From NCBI GenBank assembly GCA_949130495.1, contig OX422218.1, positions 41,362,651-41,426,650 of the forward strand: a stretch of 64,000 nt of DNA, given 5' to 3'. Origin of the DNA: Sambucus nigra (Eukaryota > Streptophyta > Magnoliopsida > Dipsacales > Adoxaceae). How positions within the stretch are numbered: the first letter of the stretch is position 1; the number at the start of each line of letters is the position of its first letter. A program made the translations under genes and the position numbers. Positions 35,463 through 47,325 of this stretch are shown here, one piece after another. The notes under the pieces were generated by a model. It worked only from the letters and a program-made list of their open reading frames with translations, ran no database searches and was not told the origin of the DNA.

Positions 35463-38400
35463 AATGTGTGCCGAGCGATGACGGATGTCAGAAGAGGACC
35501 GTTAAGCGGACATCTGGAGGCAGGGCTCAGTTGAGATTATAAAATATATCCATGGATGATGACCATAGTCGAGGTCACCTCCATTATGGCACGAGAAGCC
35601 AAGACTAGAAAGGCGACTAAGGCGCATCAATGATTTCCAAATGCTGTTATAGTCGAATGAGGTGCGAGGGTAAACTTACCCAACGTGTTACAAAACAGGT
35701 AGAGAACTGTCTGTGGAAATTCTAGAAATGCGGAAATTTTGTTTGTTTACCCAAGGAGGTAAAGTATCCAAAGGTTTAGATATAGGACAGAGTGTGCCTA
35801 ACTGAAAGTGAAAATTTAGAGAAATTATTTCTTGGCTTTTGGGGTGAAGTTATAATGATGGGAGTGAACCACAAATTTTAGAAGTGGAATTCTATGCCTA
35901 TAGGAGAACCTTAGGTACAGTGTGGACCATATGTTCTTTCCTCAACTGTTCAGGATTAGAAGCAAACGGGGTTCTAAACTCATCGCGGGAGGGCATGACA
36001 GGAGTCCATTTGTGAATATGAATCTTAACCGCTAGCGAATTTTTTATCGAAAGATGTAGATACAAGTGGAGGTAACGACTCCAAGTGGGAGACCAACTCG
36101 TAATAATAGTTGATAACACTCAAGGAGGAAATTCTGAGGGACGACCGATTTAGAGGTTGACAATGTCGTACTTTGTCAATATAGATGATAACGCTTCTTT
36201 GTGGGGGAAGCCAAAAGAATCAAAGAATTTAGTCGAGAATAAGACTGAATACAACGGTGGTGGTGTAGAACCAAAAATGGATGTGGATACACATGAGGGG
36301 ACCCATTTAAATGATTCGAATAGTTGAATTCTTACCAAGTGATGGTAAATTTAGTAAGTACTATTATAGATAGTGACATGATCTTTAGGGTCTAAAAAGC
36401 TAAGGGAACAACCGGGATGACCAATAGGAATCGAGTCTACTAAAGTCCGAGAGAAGGATAATCCTAACCTGGTTAGTAGGACAGGTGATAAGTGAATTAT
36501 GTGTTGAGGCATTTTTTTGTGCGGAGTGAGATCGTTCGCGATAATATGTTCCAAAGTGAGTAAAAGGACAAGAATACGGTGCCTAGTAAAAGATAATGAT
36601 TAAAGTAATGTTGTTTGGTTTGAGTAGACGTGATACGTCCGAAAACGATTTGCGTAGTCAAGACAATTGACAAGGTAGAAGTATAAGTTGTATCCTCAAA
36701 GGATGCGGCGTGTTTATGTGACACGAGCAAGTCACCATATTTTGTTCATTGCTAGATTAGCATGTGAGATGAGTTTTATGCATATAATTATAAACGTTAC
36801 CATTATGTGAATATATTTCCCTAGCGTAGCGGGATTTTTCTTTAGTGCTATCCGCGGAGGATGAATGTGTGTATTAACAGGGTTACGTATTGTATTAAAG
36901 TTACTCGTCGTAGTGATGCGATATACGAGTATGGTATTATCTTTGATAAAATGTTATACAAATGGTTAGTGCGATAGTGGGCATTTATTGCAAGGCTATA
37001 GGAGTAGTTGCATTAGTGCAGCATGTTTTGTTTTGGCGAGGCTTTACCTGTAAGAAGGTTAGACTCGCACTTTTATTACCTATCCTAGAGACTTCGGAGG
37101 AGATAGTGGGCTCGAGATACTCGATGCCTATGTATGTATAGAATTTGTCATTATGATTCAATATGTATCGAGTTTACTGTTGAGCGAAAAGACTTGACTC
37201 AGTATTATGTAGAGCACTCAGGACTTGGTAATAAGAAGAGTGCAGAGTTATATCTATCCTCTAGAGATGTGGGAGTTAAGAGTTATACCCCTATTATTAG
37301 GGAAAGGAATTTTTTGAATTCTGATCCTATGTATTCGAGGTTTATAGAATGCAATTACCATCAACCAATACGGGACAATAGTGAAATTGGTGAAATGTTC
37401 TTTGTTAAGTGTAATTACGGGAGGAAATGTAACTTTTTTGTCAAGAAACGGAATAAAGGGGTACATGCTCTGGGCGGAGGACCTAACGGATTTTGATAAC
37501 CAATAATGCTAGGTAGTAGTGTATCGGGGGGGGGGTTCCTTGTTTGTATTTAACTTTGCGAGACATCCCAACCATGAAACATAGCGTAAGGTTGGAAATA
37601 GGGAGACGTTTGGTCATTATTCCATGAGTTCGGTACCTTGGTCGAAATGGGATCAAGTAATTATGTATGTAAGTTGGAAGTTGAATTTTGTTTTAAAGCC
37701 ATTGGAGCCGGATTTTTGTGGTAAGAAAGCATTGAAAGTTATCCCCACGAGTTTAGGGGTGGTACGATGATAAGGAGAATTTAAAAAAAATTATTTCTAG
37801 GGTGATTAAGAGTACCCAAATGTCGTAATCGTGTTCAGAACACAAGGTGAATAAGGAGTTGAAATGATTTTTAGCATGGATTATCTGGAAAGAACTTTAT
37901 TATTCAAAAGAGATTACCTGTAATTATTTTGAATAATAGAGCGTTAGTGATTTATTTTGGTTGTTGTACCTACTTGGGAAAATTATTGTACTTATCTGAA
38001 GAAGGTTGAGATGTGTTTTTCCCCTTTTATTGTCATGAAATTGGAATGCCCTATTCATTATACCTTGCTGGATTTAGTTAGTTTCACTGATGAGTAGCAC
38101 GCCGTTCGCTCGCCTAGGGCGGTCGGGGTGTTGCAAAAATGTGGATATCGGGGTTAACTGCAGTTAAAATCATCTGAGTAAAAGGGACGTGGTAATAGAC
38201 GTGTGAAATATATGTTTATGGGACTAGTATAATGAAGTGGAAGTGATAGAGTGGATTAAACGTCACATGAGGGGCGAAAATCCATACATAAGTGTGCAAT
38301 TAGAATAGCACACCCCGATTTGATCGGAAGGCTGTGGGAAACCATTTAAGAAGGGGTATTCCTTAAATGGAGCAAAAATAAATTCTTATGAAGAACACTT

Positions 38401-39602
38401 GGAGAGGAGTTGTTAGTAGTCAAGTGTGAGAGAGACTTGTACGTACAAATAGTAATGATGTTAGCATGGTATAAGAGATCCAGAAGTGCGCTTCGTGGAG
38501 AAAGAAGAGCACGGGTCGGAACTTTTGGGATACACTAAAGAAGGAAGGGGAGTATTACGTGTCACTTAATGTGAGACATTTCGAGGGAAAAATCAATGTT
38601 TAGCGGGACGTGGTGAGTAGTCTCTACATGCACCGCCCATAGGTAAGGTTCGGTTGAAAGAGTAGAATCAGCCAAAGAATTTTGTGTTTATCGACAATTC
38701 CCGAAATTGGAAGATATCGGTAAAGTTCTTTGATGGGTTGCCATCCTCAAAACAAGATCAAGGGTTCATACCGAACATGTGAATTAAGTCGCTGAGAAGG
38801 AAGTGATTGATATTCCTTTGGGCTGGTTTACAATATTAACTAGTATGCCCCAGACTTCCTTTGAAAGGAATGATCGCGCCAGTGCATGGTCCGACGCAGT
38901 ATAAATTTCTGAATCAGGATGAGATTGGTGAATCCCACCTTTGATATGGGATTTCAGGAACCAGCGGAGATAAGTTTTTGTTTCGAGTAGGATGTATCAC
39001 CCTTAGCCTGGGAATAGGCGCACGGTGATTAAAGATTAGTGGAGCCACGCGAAGGAGATTTTGGAACCTTGGTACGATGATTTCAGGAATGCTCTGTAGA
39101 AGCACTCGTACCTGTTTATCGCGTACGAGGTGATTATTAAGGTTTTGTTATGGAAGAACCTCGACTATTCTCCCTCCCTATGTTTAGAGGTGAGTAGGTA
39201 ATCAAAATTTTTGGATCGGTCGAGAAAAAATCCGATAACTATGGTGAAATTCCACGACTGTTTTAGGCAAACAAGAGTGGTCAAATGTTCGTATGTTTTC
39301 TCAGAATGGGAGTTTTGTATATAAATAAATCCGAGTAGTTGTCATGTGGTGAGGTGCGGCCTCCCATAAATAGTGAGATAATGGAAATTTATGACGTATA
39401 GGCGTGACCTATGCAAATGTTGTCGGTTGGGAGCGCAATGTGAAGTGTCTCCAATGAGAATGTAAAACAAGCTTACTGTGAGGAAAGGACTATAGTGATT
39501 GAGTGCCTTACGATGTAGATAGTTTGCGTACTGAAAAGGATATTAAGAATTGTGCTACGTGGTAGGCCTTATTTTCCGAATTTCGGGACGAAATTCCATT
39601 AT
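35463..39602 (+). other. Interior of element A, no recognisable genes
   Basis: About 4.1 kb without gag, protease, RT, RNase H, integrase or chromodomain motifs on either strand. The longest open frame, 37134-37496 (120 codons, MYRICHYDSICIEF at its start), has no recognisable domain. Just before the polypurine tract, TTCGGGACGAAATTCC matches the 3' end of Tekay elements. Whether conserved non-coding LARD interior or decay cannot be decided from one copy. Confidence 0.7.
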
Positions 39603-39613
39603 TAGGGGGGGAG
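39603..39613 (+). other. Polypurine tract of element A
   Basis: TAGGGGGGGAG two bases before the 3' LTR start TGTAATACCCC. Confidence 0.92.
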
Positions 39614-40046
39614 TATGTAATACCCCGTATTTTTATGGCTTTTAAATTTAGGGACTTATTAAATTTAATTTTAATCCGGAATGTTGTTTTAAATATATAC
39701 TAGCGTGACGACAGTTAGTTATTATTGGAAATTTGTTGTTTGTTGAATGTTACTGGATGAGTATAGTAATATATGAGTTTTATTTTTTAATATTGTCACG
39801 TGTGAATGAAATGGCAATTATGGAAATTTAAGTCGGGATGCGCACGTGTCGTGTCGGGACTAAATGTTGATATATAAAAGTGAATAAATTATAAGTTGTT
39901 CGTATGGTCGTTTTGAGAGCGCTAAAGTGTCCGGAAGGGTCGAGATAGTCAGAAAAGTGTACCCGGGGGTTTAGTTTGGGTCTCGGGCCATTTTTAGGCC
40001 TAGACATTTCGTAATTATGGGTAATTAAACCCACGAATTTGCAAGG

Positions 40047-40054
40047 GTTATATC
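40047..40054. repeat. Target duplication GTTATATC (left) of MITE
   Basis: Exact repeat of 40825-40832. The empty site GTTACATC is at 33308-33315 in the 5' LTR. Confidence 0.95.
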
Positions 40055-40824
40055 TAGGCCTGTAAATTGAGCGCCCGAGGCTCAAAGCCCGCCCGTGTGG
40101 CCTGCTATTTTCGGGCTGAGCTTTATTTGAGTTTGAGCCGAGCCGAGCTTGAGCTAAAATTTCAAGCTCGAATGAATTTCGGGCCGAGCTTGAGCCGAAC
40201 CTCGCCAAGCCCGAATTGGGCCCGAAGCCCGAACTTCATATTTATAAATAAATAATTTATATAATATAACATATTTATGTTAACATTGTTTAATTAGGTT
40301 TCGTTCTTTTATTTCATTTACGACTTTTTAAAAAAAATCATTTTTCATAATACATTAGATTACATGTGATTTTCAATTTTGTGATTTTATCGTTATTCCA
40401 TTATGAGTATTTGATTTAATAATTACTCAAGTCATAATAGGCCTTTGTTAGTGATCAAATTTTGCTAAATGTATGAAATTTAATAAGCATTTTTAGGTTT
40501 TCACTCTTATTTTCCTCGTTTTAATTTAATACATTTCATAATTATATATTTTATTTCATGAAATATAAATTAGATTTTAATGTGTAATTATGTCCATGAT
40601 GGAAATACAAGAAAAAAAAATTAATTCAAACTTTTTTAACAAAAAAAATTGAAATCGGGCCTGCCCGAAATTGGGCCCGAAGCCCGCAATATATATGAGC
40701 CGAGTCCGGGCCTAGGTGGGAAAAAGTAATTCGGGCCGAGCTCGGGCTTGAGCATGGGTAAGTGAGTTTGGGCCGAGCCTGAGCAACCCCAAGCCCGGCT
40801 CACCCAGCCCGATTTACAGCCCTA
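40055..40824. mobile_element. hAT-type non-autonomous element (MITE, 770 bp)
   Basis: Terminal inverted repeats TAGGCCTGTAAATTGAGC and, at the right end, the reverse complement of TAGGGCTGTAAATCGGGC, with 8-bp target duplications GTTATATC, as expected of hAT. Subterminal regions are rich in GAGCCGAGC, GGGCCGAGC and GCCCGAA words in both orientations, a usual feature of such elements and likely transposase binding sites. The middle is AT-rich and codes for nothing recognisable, so movement would need a transposase from elsewhere. It is absent from the 5' LTR of A, so it is the youngest dated insertion here. Confidence 0.95.
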
Positions 40825-41031
40825 GTTATATCAGATGTTAAGTGTCATCTTTTAGGGTTAACACAACCTAAAATTAATGACGGCTATTGGAGAGGAAGAG
40901 GAGAAGCTCTCCAAGAGTTCTAGGCCAAAGAACACCTCCGATTTCACCGCCGTCACCGCCAAATGGTAGATCGCGCAACGAGGATCTTGACCACACCAAA
41001 TTCTTCCATGAATCAGAGACTAAATTTCCAA

Positions 41032-42866
41032 GCAAGTATCTATATTGCTTTTATCAAGTTAATGCATCCTTTTATATTAGTCTTAGGTTGATTAGAATTA
41101 GTGTACTTGGAGAAAAATATTAATTGATGACAAAAATTGCATGTTATAGAAGTAGAGATCATATTTCTGAAAATCCATTTCACATGTAGAGTTTGAACCA
41201 CGAATTTCCATGGTAATAGTGATAGAAAATCTGGAAAAGAATGGAAGAAACTAAGTTAAAGGAAAAATTAGGGTTCTTGAGACTTATAAAGATTTTTTCC
41301 CTTTTATCTTGTTATAGATGATGAAAATTCGCATGTGTTACGTAGGATATTGTTTATATGGGTATACAACGCGTATAGTATAATTATTTGGGAGTTTTGG
41401 ACTGAAACATGATGATTTGGAGGAGTTTGGGGTAACAATTCTGTAGCTGGGTTTTCTGCAGTTTCGCCATAACTGCTTGATCGATCGACCCCCTTTCATC
41501 GATCGATCGACCCGTCCCGGAAACTTGCACATTTGCTCGTGTTAGCTTAATCTGATTTTATGCGTAGTAAACCTTGATTAGGGTTGCTAGAACATAATGG
41601 AACATAAAGAGGACCAGTAGGGTCAAGATAAACCCCGCTAAGTGGGACCTTAATATGAAGCGAAATAAAGGGGTAAACGGAGAGACATTCATACTTTAGA
41701 AATCATACGTGCATTGATTGAATAATCGAAATGTCTAAGAAGTAGGTTTAGAAGGCGAGTGAGGGCCTATTGAAAGTGTACTTGGTTAAGGAGAATACTT
41801 CGAGAGACGAGAAGTGGGTTTAGAATAACTTAATTACGAGAATAAAAGGAATGAGTCCGTTATACGAGATAATTGAGTAAAATGTGTAATAACGGATAAT
41901 GATAAGTATGGGTCATGAGAATACCTAATTTAATAATGTGGATGTGAATACATATTTATATATATGACGGTGTGATTGTGCATATATTATTTCTGTGTAA
42001 AAATCGTACCCGGGCTACTTGCTATCACGGGGGTTTCAGCCCGGGGACAGTCTTATCTCAATGTGCCTTTATGGGGGATATTGACTCGTACCCTAGAAGA
42101 CAGATATCCTTGGTACAGTCTATCTGATCGATGGTCAGACGGTCCTAGGAGACGTGTGGGTATGTACTGACCTCTTAGAGACTTGGAACTATGCTTCGCC
42201 TCCATTTGTATGTGTTTGTGTTAATGCAGTTCGAGAGTCATTCTGAACTAGCATTTCCCTAATTATGTGTGATACAGGGACTTGATAGCAGAGTATGCCA
42301 GCACCATAGTTTTTATGTGGGGTGTCGTTAGTATATATATAATTTATGAGTGATCGGTATATATATACTTATATATGGAAGTCTAGCACCATAATTTTTA
42401 TGTGGGGTGTTGTTTGTACATATACTATACGAGTAATTAATATATATACGTGTATCTATATGAGAACTTTCTACTGAGTAAAAGAGTAGTTAAGTAAAGT
42501 ATGAAATTCATCAACTTGACTGTAAGTATTCGGAAACGTTATAACAATACGGAATTATTCTAAAACCACGTAAGAAATCTTGAAGAGATAGTTTTCAAAA
42601 GGGAATGTCATAACATTTATTTCACGTGTTAAGACATATGGAGAATAAGTTAGAGAGATATATGGGGTTTATTAATTTGATAGACGTGCACACTATATGA
42701 GAGGTGAGAATTCTCAAGAGAGTGTCACATACTAATATGACTGTTGCATTAGCCGGTAAGCATTCTAAATACTTGCTAAACTATTTTTAAAACAGCTTTA
42801 CATTCGGGCTCTGACCCGTTTATTGTTATCTCTTCTCTCTTGTATATATATATATATGTATTACAG
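41032..42866 (+). other. Intron-like segment in 3' LTR of A (GC donor)
   Basis: Donor TTCCAA then GCAAGTATCT; acceptor ATGTATTACAG then GTGCCTAGCC; CTCTGACCCG about 60 nt upstream of the acceptor with a CT-rich tract between. Length 1,835 bp. Splicing is inferred only. Confidence 0.45.
41478..41511. repeat. GATCGATC palindrome array, 3' LTR of A (contracted)
   Basis: TTGATCGATCGACC and CATCGATCGATCGACC around CCCTTT. The 5' LTR copy has an additional block, so the array lost units after insertion or differed by gene conversion. Confidence 0.88.
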
Positions 42867-43400
42867 GTGCCTAGCCACAGGGGCGTCTTACTTAGGATTA
42901 TTTGGATGGAACGCGTTGTAGCTTTTGTGGGAGTTGCAGGCCATTGCTTAGACGACCTCATTGTTGATTCTATTTCTAGTTCAGCTTTATCCAGTGGGGG
43001 CATGTGTCTCCCTTTTCCGTTATTTAGTTGGTATTGTCATAGATTTTAATTCTTTTAATTTCAGTATCTTTATTTCGGGATTTGTTACTGTCAGGATGTT
43101 TTCCTTTAGTTTTTTAAATGTTGGGATTTATGATTTACGGTTAAACTCTTGAATGTTCATTTTTATTCTCATAATTAATGTGTGACTCTTAAAATGTTTA
43201 TGGTTAAAGGTTTTATAATTGGATTTAATAAAATGGATGTAAGGTTTTAAATAGTTTTGACACTTAGCTTAATTATTTAGGGTGTTTAATTGGAAAAGTT
43301 ATTTTTGCGACAGTGATGATAAGAATGAACTAACTGTTCACCTTGATTTTAGTTTAATAAAGGAGTGATCGCCCGGTATTTAATTAGGCGAGGTATCAAA

Positions 43401-43405
43401 GGTTA
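43401..43405. repeat. Target duplication GGTTA (right) of element A
   Basis: One base from GGTTC at 32828-32832; it is followed by TTCTTCT as at the empty site 52541. Confidence 0.9.
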
Positions 43406-44807
43406 TTCTTCTCTTCCTATCATTCTTAGAATATTAGTATAATCATAAGAATATTAACAATTCAAAGAATAACTTGAAAATAACTCAATTCATAAGCACC
43501 ATATCATTATATTCAAATCATTCATCATAAATGAAGTTCCATCCAAATTCCTGTTAATATATTTCTCATATCCAAATCATAGACCAAACATATATTCATT
43601 TATTCTTAGTAATTCAATCTTTATCATATTAGTATTCCAATGAAAAAGACGGTACATCATTTCAAGTTTCCTAGAGCGAGATAGGCCCATCTCTTTACTA
43701 CATAACAAATCTGCCCTATAGGCTCTCTTATCGTTCATTCAACTTCCAAGAATTTTCATAATTTTCACCCATCATAAATTTCTATGATATTATGACCAAT
43801 ATAATTAAACATATTGAATCATACACCATTAAAGTTTCCTAATTTTTAAGTTTCATTTTCTATGTCAAGCAAAACATCGAACACATGGCGTGCATACTTT
43901 CACCCTTGGGGAAGATTTCATACCTAAACTTCAAACCATCACCCAAGATTCATTTCTTTATATTTTTACATGATTTTCTTATATGCTATAAATATATGAG
44001 TCTATTTTAATATCGAATTGGAATAAATCAATTCCAATAAGTATATAAAAAGATATGAAAGTTTGGAAACGAATCAATTTCAAGGGTTTACACATTCAAG
44101 TTAGATTAAACTTGCATCTATCCATGAGTACACATCACGACATGGAATTTCAGTAAACAAATGATTATTTCTATCATTTGAAAAAGTAATACATAAAAAA
44201 TAAACAAGATTTATTGATGGAATTACCTTAGGGGATTTTATGTAATTTTTTATGAATTTTTCTTGAATTTCTCCTCACCCCTTCTTCCTAAACTTCAAAA
44301 CTCTCTTTCCTTAGGTTAAAACTCTTCCATGGATGAAATATGCTGAAGAAGGAGCTTAATTCAAGGGTTATAAGTCGGCATAAGGGCACCCCCTCTTGGT
44401 CCAAGCAAAATAAAACATGTTGCGCCATATAAGACAACATATCATTTAATGCTAAATGACTACTTTACCCCCTACTCGTAAAAAAGCGACATCTTCTCAC
44501 TCGAATGTCCGTTTGACGCATTGTTTGTTGTGTTACAAACCTAATTCATATATCTAAAACTATCTAGTTTATATATGAAGTCAGCTATTATATTATAATG
44601 GTCAAAACTAGACTTCAACATGAACATTCTTGCTGAAACTTAAAAATCATGTGTTTGTAACTAATTCGATATTTCATGCTTTATAAAGGTAGGATTAGAC
44701 TAAACATACTAACTTAACATTATATATACTAAAAACATATTATCCATATCACATAATCTAATAATTTTTTAAACATAATTTATCATAATTATATCCGGGT
44801 TGCAACA
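43406..44807 (-). repeat. 3' LTR of element E, right segment
   Basis: It continues the LTR of E past element A and aligns with 52541-53955. It contains the TATA-like TTATAACCC (minus, 44365-44373), the donor AAG then GTAATTCC (intron start 44226) and ends GGGTTGCAACA. Together with the left segment it makes about 2,548 bp, against 2,571 bp for the 5' LTR. Confidence 0.95.
44226..44226 (-). other. Splice-donor-like site in LTR E copy 1
   Basis: On the minus strand CCTAAG is followed by GTAATTCC starting here. It pairs with the acceptor ending at 32046; in the uninterrupted LTR the same pair is 53375 and 51746. Confidence 0.5.
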
Positions 44808-44822
44808 ATTATCCCCCTATTA
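44808..44822 (-). other. Polypurine tract of element E
   Basis: On the minus strand CCTAATAGGGGGATAAT abuts the 3' LTR. Confidence 0.85.
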
Positions 44823-44978
44823 GGAAATTTCATCCCCGAAATTGACATACCTTGGTCGTCCGAATCAAACAAATACGGATGAAGAATTTTCTTGGTATCC
44901 TTGCTCTCCCATGTAGCCTCTTCCATGAAATTCCTTCTCCACACAACTTTAATAAGTGGGATCACTTTTGATCTCAAT
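44823..44978 (-). pseudogene. Chromodomain of element E, C-terminal half
   Basis: On the minus strand LRSKVIPLIKVVW and MEEATWESKD, then HPYLFD, are the second half of a chromodomain. The first half, with DLSYVEKQLAIMDRKE, lies beyond the solo LTR at 47919 onwards. The break falls inside the domain at the target duplication ATTTG. Confidence 0.85.
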
Positions 44979-44983
44979 ATTTG
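44979..44983. repeat. Target duplication ATTTG (left) of solo LTR C
   Basis: Exact repeat of 47914-47918. Confidence 0.95.
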
Positions 44984-45489
44984 TGTGACAACCCGCTCAC
45001 CAAAATAAGGGGTGGCCAGCCTAATACGCCAATATTACAGGAGTCCCGGATGGAATCATTCTCAGCATCACAACAAAAATATAGAGTATCCAGGATAACC
45101 ACCCAATATTTCAGAAAACGGGTTGCCAAAATTTTCTGTATTAAAGTTAAAGAAATAATTTAAACAACCCAAATCCTGAAAAGATAAGGGAAACCCCAAG
45201 AATGTATATATACATATTACAATAACGACAAGCAACCAACAAAAGGACCGAATATGCTGTCGTCCCACAGACTCTGCAACAATGTTGAACAATTTCAATA
45301 AATTATCTAATACATTACATTAACAATTACAAAGGCTTGGGCCTCATGCCCGAATAAAAGACTTTATCTTAACTAGAGTGCAAAAATGAAAATGGCTATA
45401 CATTATAACCCGTAATACCCGCAAAGCATCACGGCTCGCCAAAACACCGGAATAGGAAAGTCAAAATAGGCGTCCTTACGGCGGAGGAC

Positions 45490-47325
45490 CTGAGCAAAAA
45501 ATAAGATGCATGCACAATAAGAAATATGAACGGGTCAGGGCCCGGTTTTATATGATCACCAGATGAATAAAATGTATGGCAGTTATGAACAGATGTGATG
45601 ACTAAAAGAAATGAACATCTACCTACACAAGTTAAAGCATAAGCTAGGACATTATAATTTACCATGAATCAAAGTTAACTATGAAAGAAATAAGAATAAG
45701 AATAAATAACATTAATTAAAACATTCACCATGTATAATTAATCTTTCCATTATGTCATTCCTTTTCAGGAAAATTACAATTATAAATTCTTTGGGGTTTT
45801 CCATTCCTTAACAGGAATATAATTATCATCCAATGCTCTTTGTGGCAATTCATTGTGCTCTTTATGGCACTTCATCATGCTGTTTATGGCATATCTCATA
45901 CATCAAGTCCCACTTGATTATGAATAGTTATATTGATATACATAAAACAATTCTAAGACCGCCCCTCCGAGTTTCCCCACGGGGCTCGCCCCTAAATGAC
46001 CATCATCTTACAGGGCCAATCTTTACAAGACAACCTGGGCACCTATAACGCAAGACGTCGGGAAGCGGCCATATGCCTGCGGGAGAGTCAAGACCACACC
46101 CAGAATCTCCTCACCAGTGCAGAAAACATAACATATCGCTTATATGGCCTAGGACTATATCCACCCTGCATTCACTAGCCAGGGGGCATCACCGTACGCG
46201 CGAACTTCCCTTATGATGTCATTTAGAGAGGTGTGTTTAAGTAAATTAGAATTTACTATATTCATGATTAAGTAAATTATCATTTATCATCATCATTACC
46301 ACTTCCGTTTCATTTTCAATTCCAATTTACGTTGTATGTTTCTTTTTATTCGAAACAAAAATCATTTACGTTTTGTAAATAATTCACCTTATTATCCGGA
46401 GACATACGATAAATTATATCGTTACTACAACCTCAAAGGAGTAAATAAACTCTTAATCTTCTCCAAATAATTCAGGGTATTACTTTACAACCCTAAGACT
46501 AGCATACCTCAAGGGAATGAATAAACTTTAAATTTTATTCTCTGAACATTCGTTTGTGGTGTTACTATTGAACCATCAAGATTAATGTAGCTCCATTGAG
46601 CTCTAAAAGTCTCCTAAACATTACTATATGACTCCTAGTTTCATAATAGTCAATTAAAAGAAAGAATTTCCTAACCTCAATTGGCATATCCCCGGAAAAG
46701 CCCCCACATAACCTATTTCTAATGTAGGGAAATCCCTCAACTCATCTAGGACTCTAGGAACCTAAATTTTCTTCATACAAGAAGGTTCTTAAGTCCTAAA
46801 CTTAAAGAAAAGAGTGGGAATTAAACTAAGAAAATCACTCAAAAGTGCAGGGCTTCCGAATCGATTCGGCCTAGTCGAATCGATTTGGGTTCAAAAAAGC
46901 GAATCGATTCGGACTATCCTAATCGATTCGGTCAAGGTAAATGACATTCTGCATAAATGCTGAATCGATTCGGATGAGCCAAATCGATTTGGTCGACTTA
47001 GACCTGGAAACTGTCTCAAGGTGAATCGATTCGGCCAGGCCGAATCGATTCGGTTCTGCAAAAATGCCAAGTTTTGTCTTAAGGGTTATGAACCCTATTT
47101 TTTACCAAACCTCAATTCTCTTCCATTTTAAACATACCCAACAACATTTACCTACCCAAAGTCATCCCAACATGATTTATAACTACTATAATCCATAATT
47201 TCGTCATCAAAACTAAGATTAGGCTTTAAATCCAATAAATTTCATTTTTGGTCCATAAATACAAATACACAACTATCACATAAATTATTCATCTTAAATC
47301 ACATATTATCAAGTAGAAAACTTGC
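45490..47325 (-). other. Intron-like segment in solo LTR C (GC donor, CAG acceptor)
   Basis: Minus-strand donor TTCTAAG then GCAAGTTTTCT; acceptor TTTTTTGCTCAG then GTCCTCCGCCG; CCCTGACCCG about 50 nt upstream with T-rich sequence between. Length 1,836 bp. It has the same layout as LTR B. Confidence 0.5.
46857..47053. repeat. GAATCGATTCGG dyad array in LTR C
   Basis: Eight copies of GAATCGATTCGG or one- to two-base variants in about 200 bp, arranged in pairs around short spacers. It lies about 270 bp inside the intron-like donor, as in family B. Confidence 0.92.

Larger units (their letters stand above)
32833..43400 (+). mobile_element. Element A: Tekay-like LTR retrotransposon with non-coding interior (10,568 bp)
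   Basis: Direct LTRs of family A (32833-35462, truncated; 39616-43400, with a MITE) enclose about 4.15 kb in which I recognise no gag or pol motif; the longest open frame is 120 codons. A polypurine tract precedes the 3' LTR. Very long LTRs around a non-coding interior fit the LARD type of non-autonomous element, or an extremely decayed autonomous one. The end of the 5' LTR and the PBS are deleted. It sits in the 3' LTR of element E, with the empty site preserved in the other LTR. Confidence 0.92.
39616..43400 (+). repeat. 3' LTR of element A (3,785 bp including a MITE)
   Basis: It starts TGTAATACCCCGTATTTT and ends GGCGAGGTATCAAA, which corresponds to GGCGGGGTGTCACA in the solo LTR with decay at the very end. 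It contains the 770-bp hAT MITE plus its 8-bp duplication. Without it the LTR is about 3.0 kb, close to the solo LTR. Confidence 0.95.
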
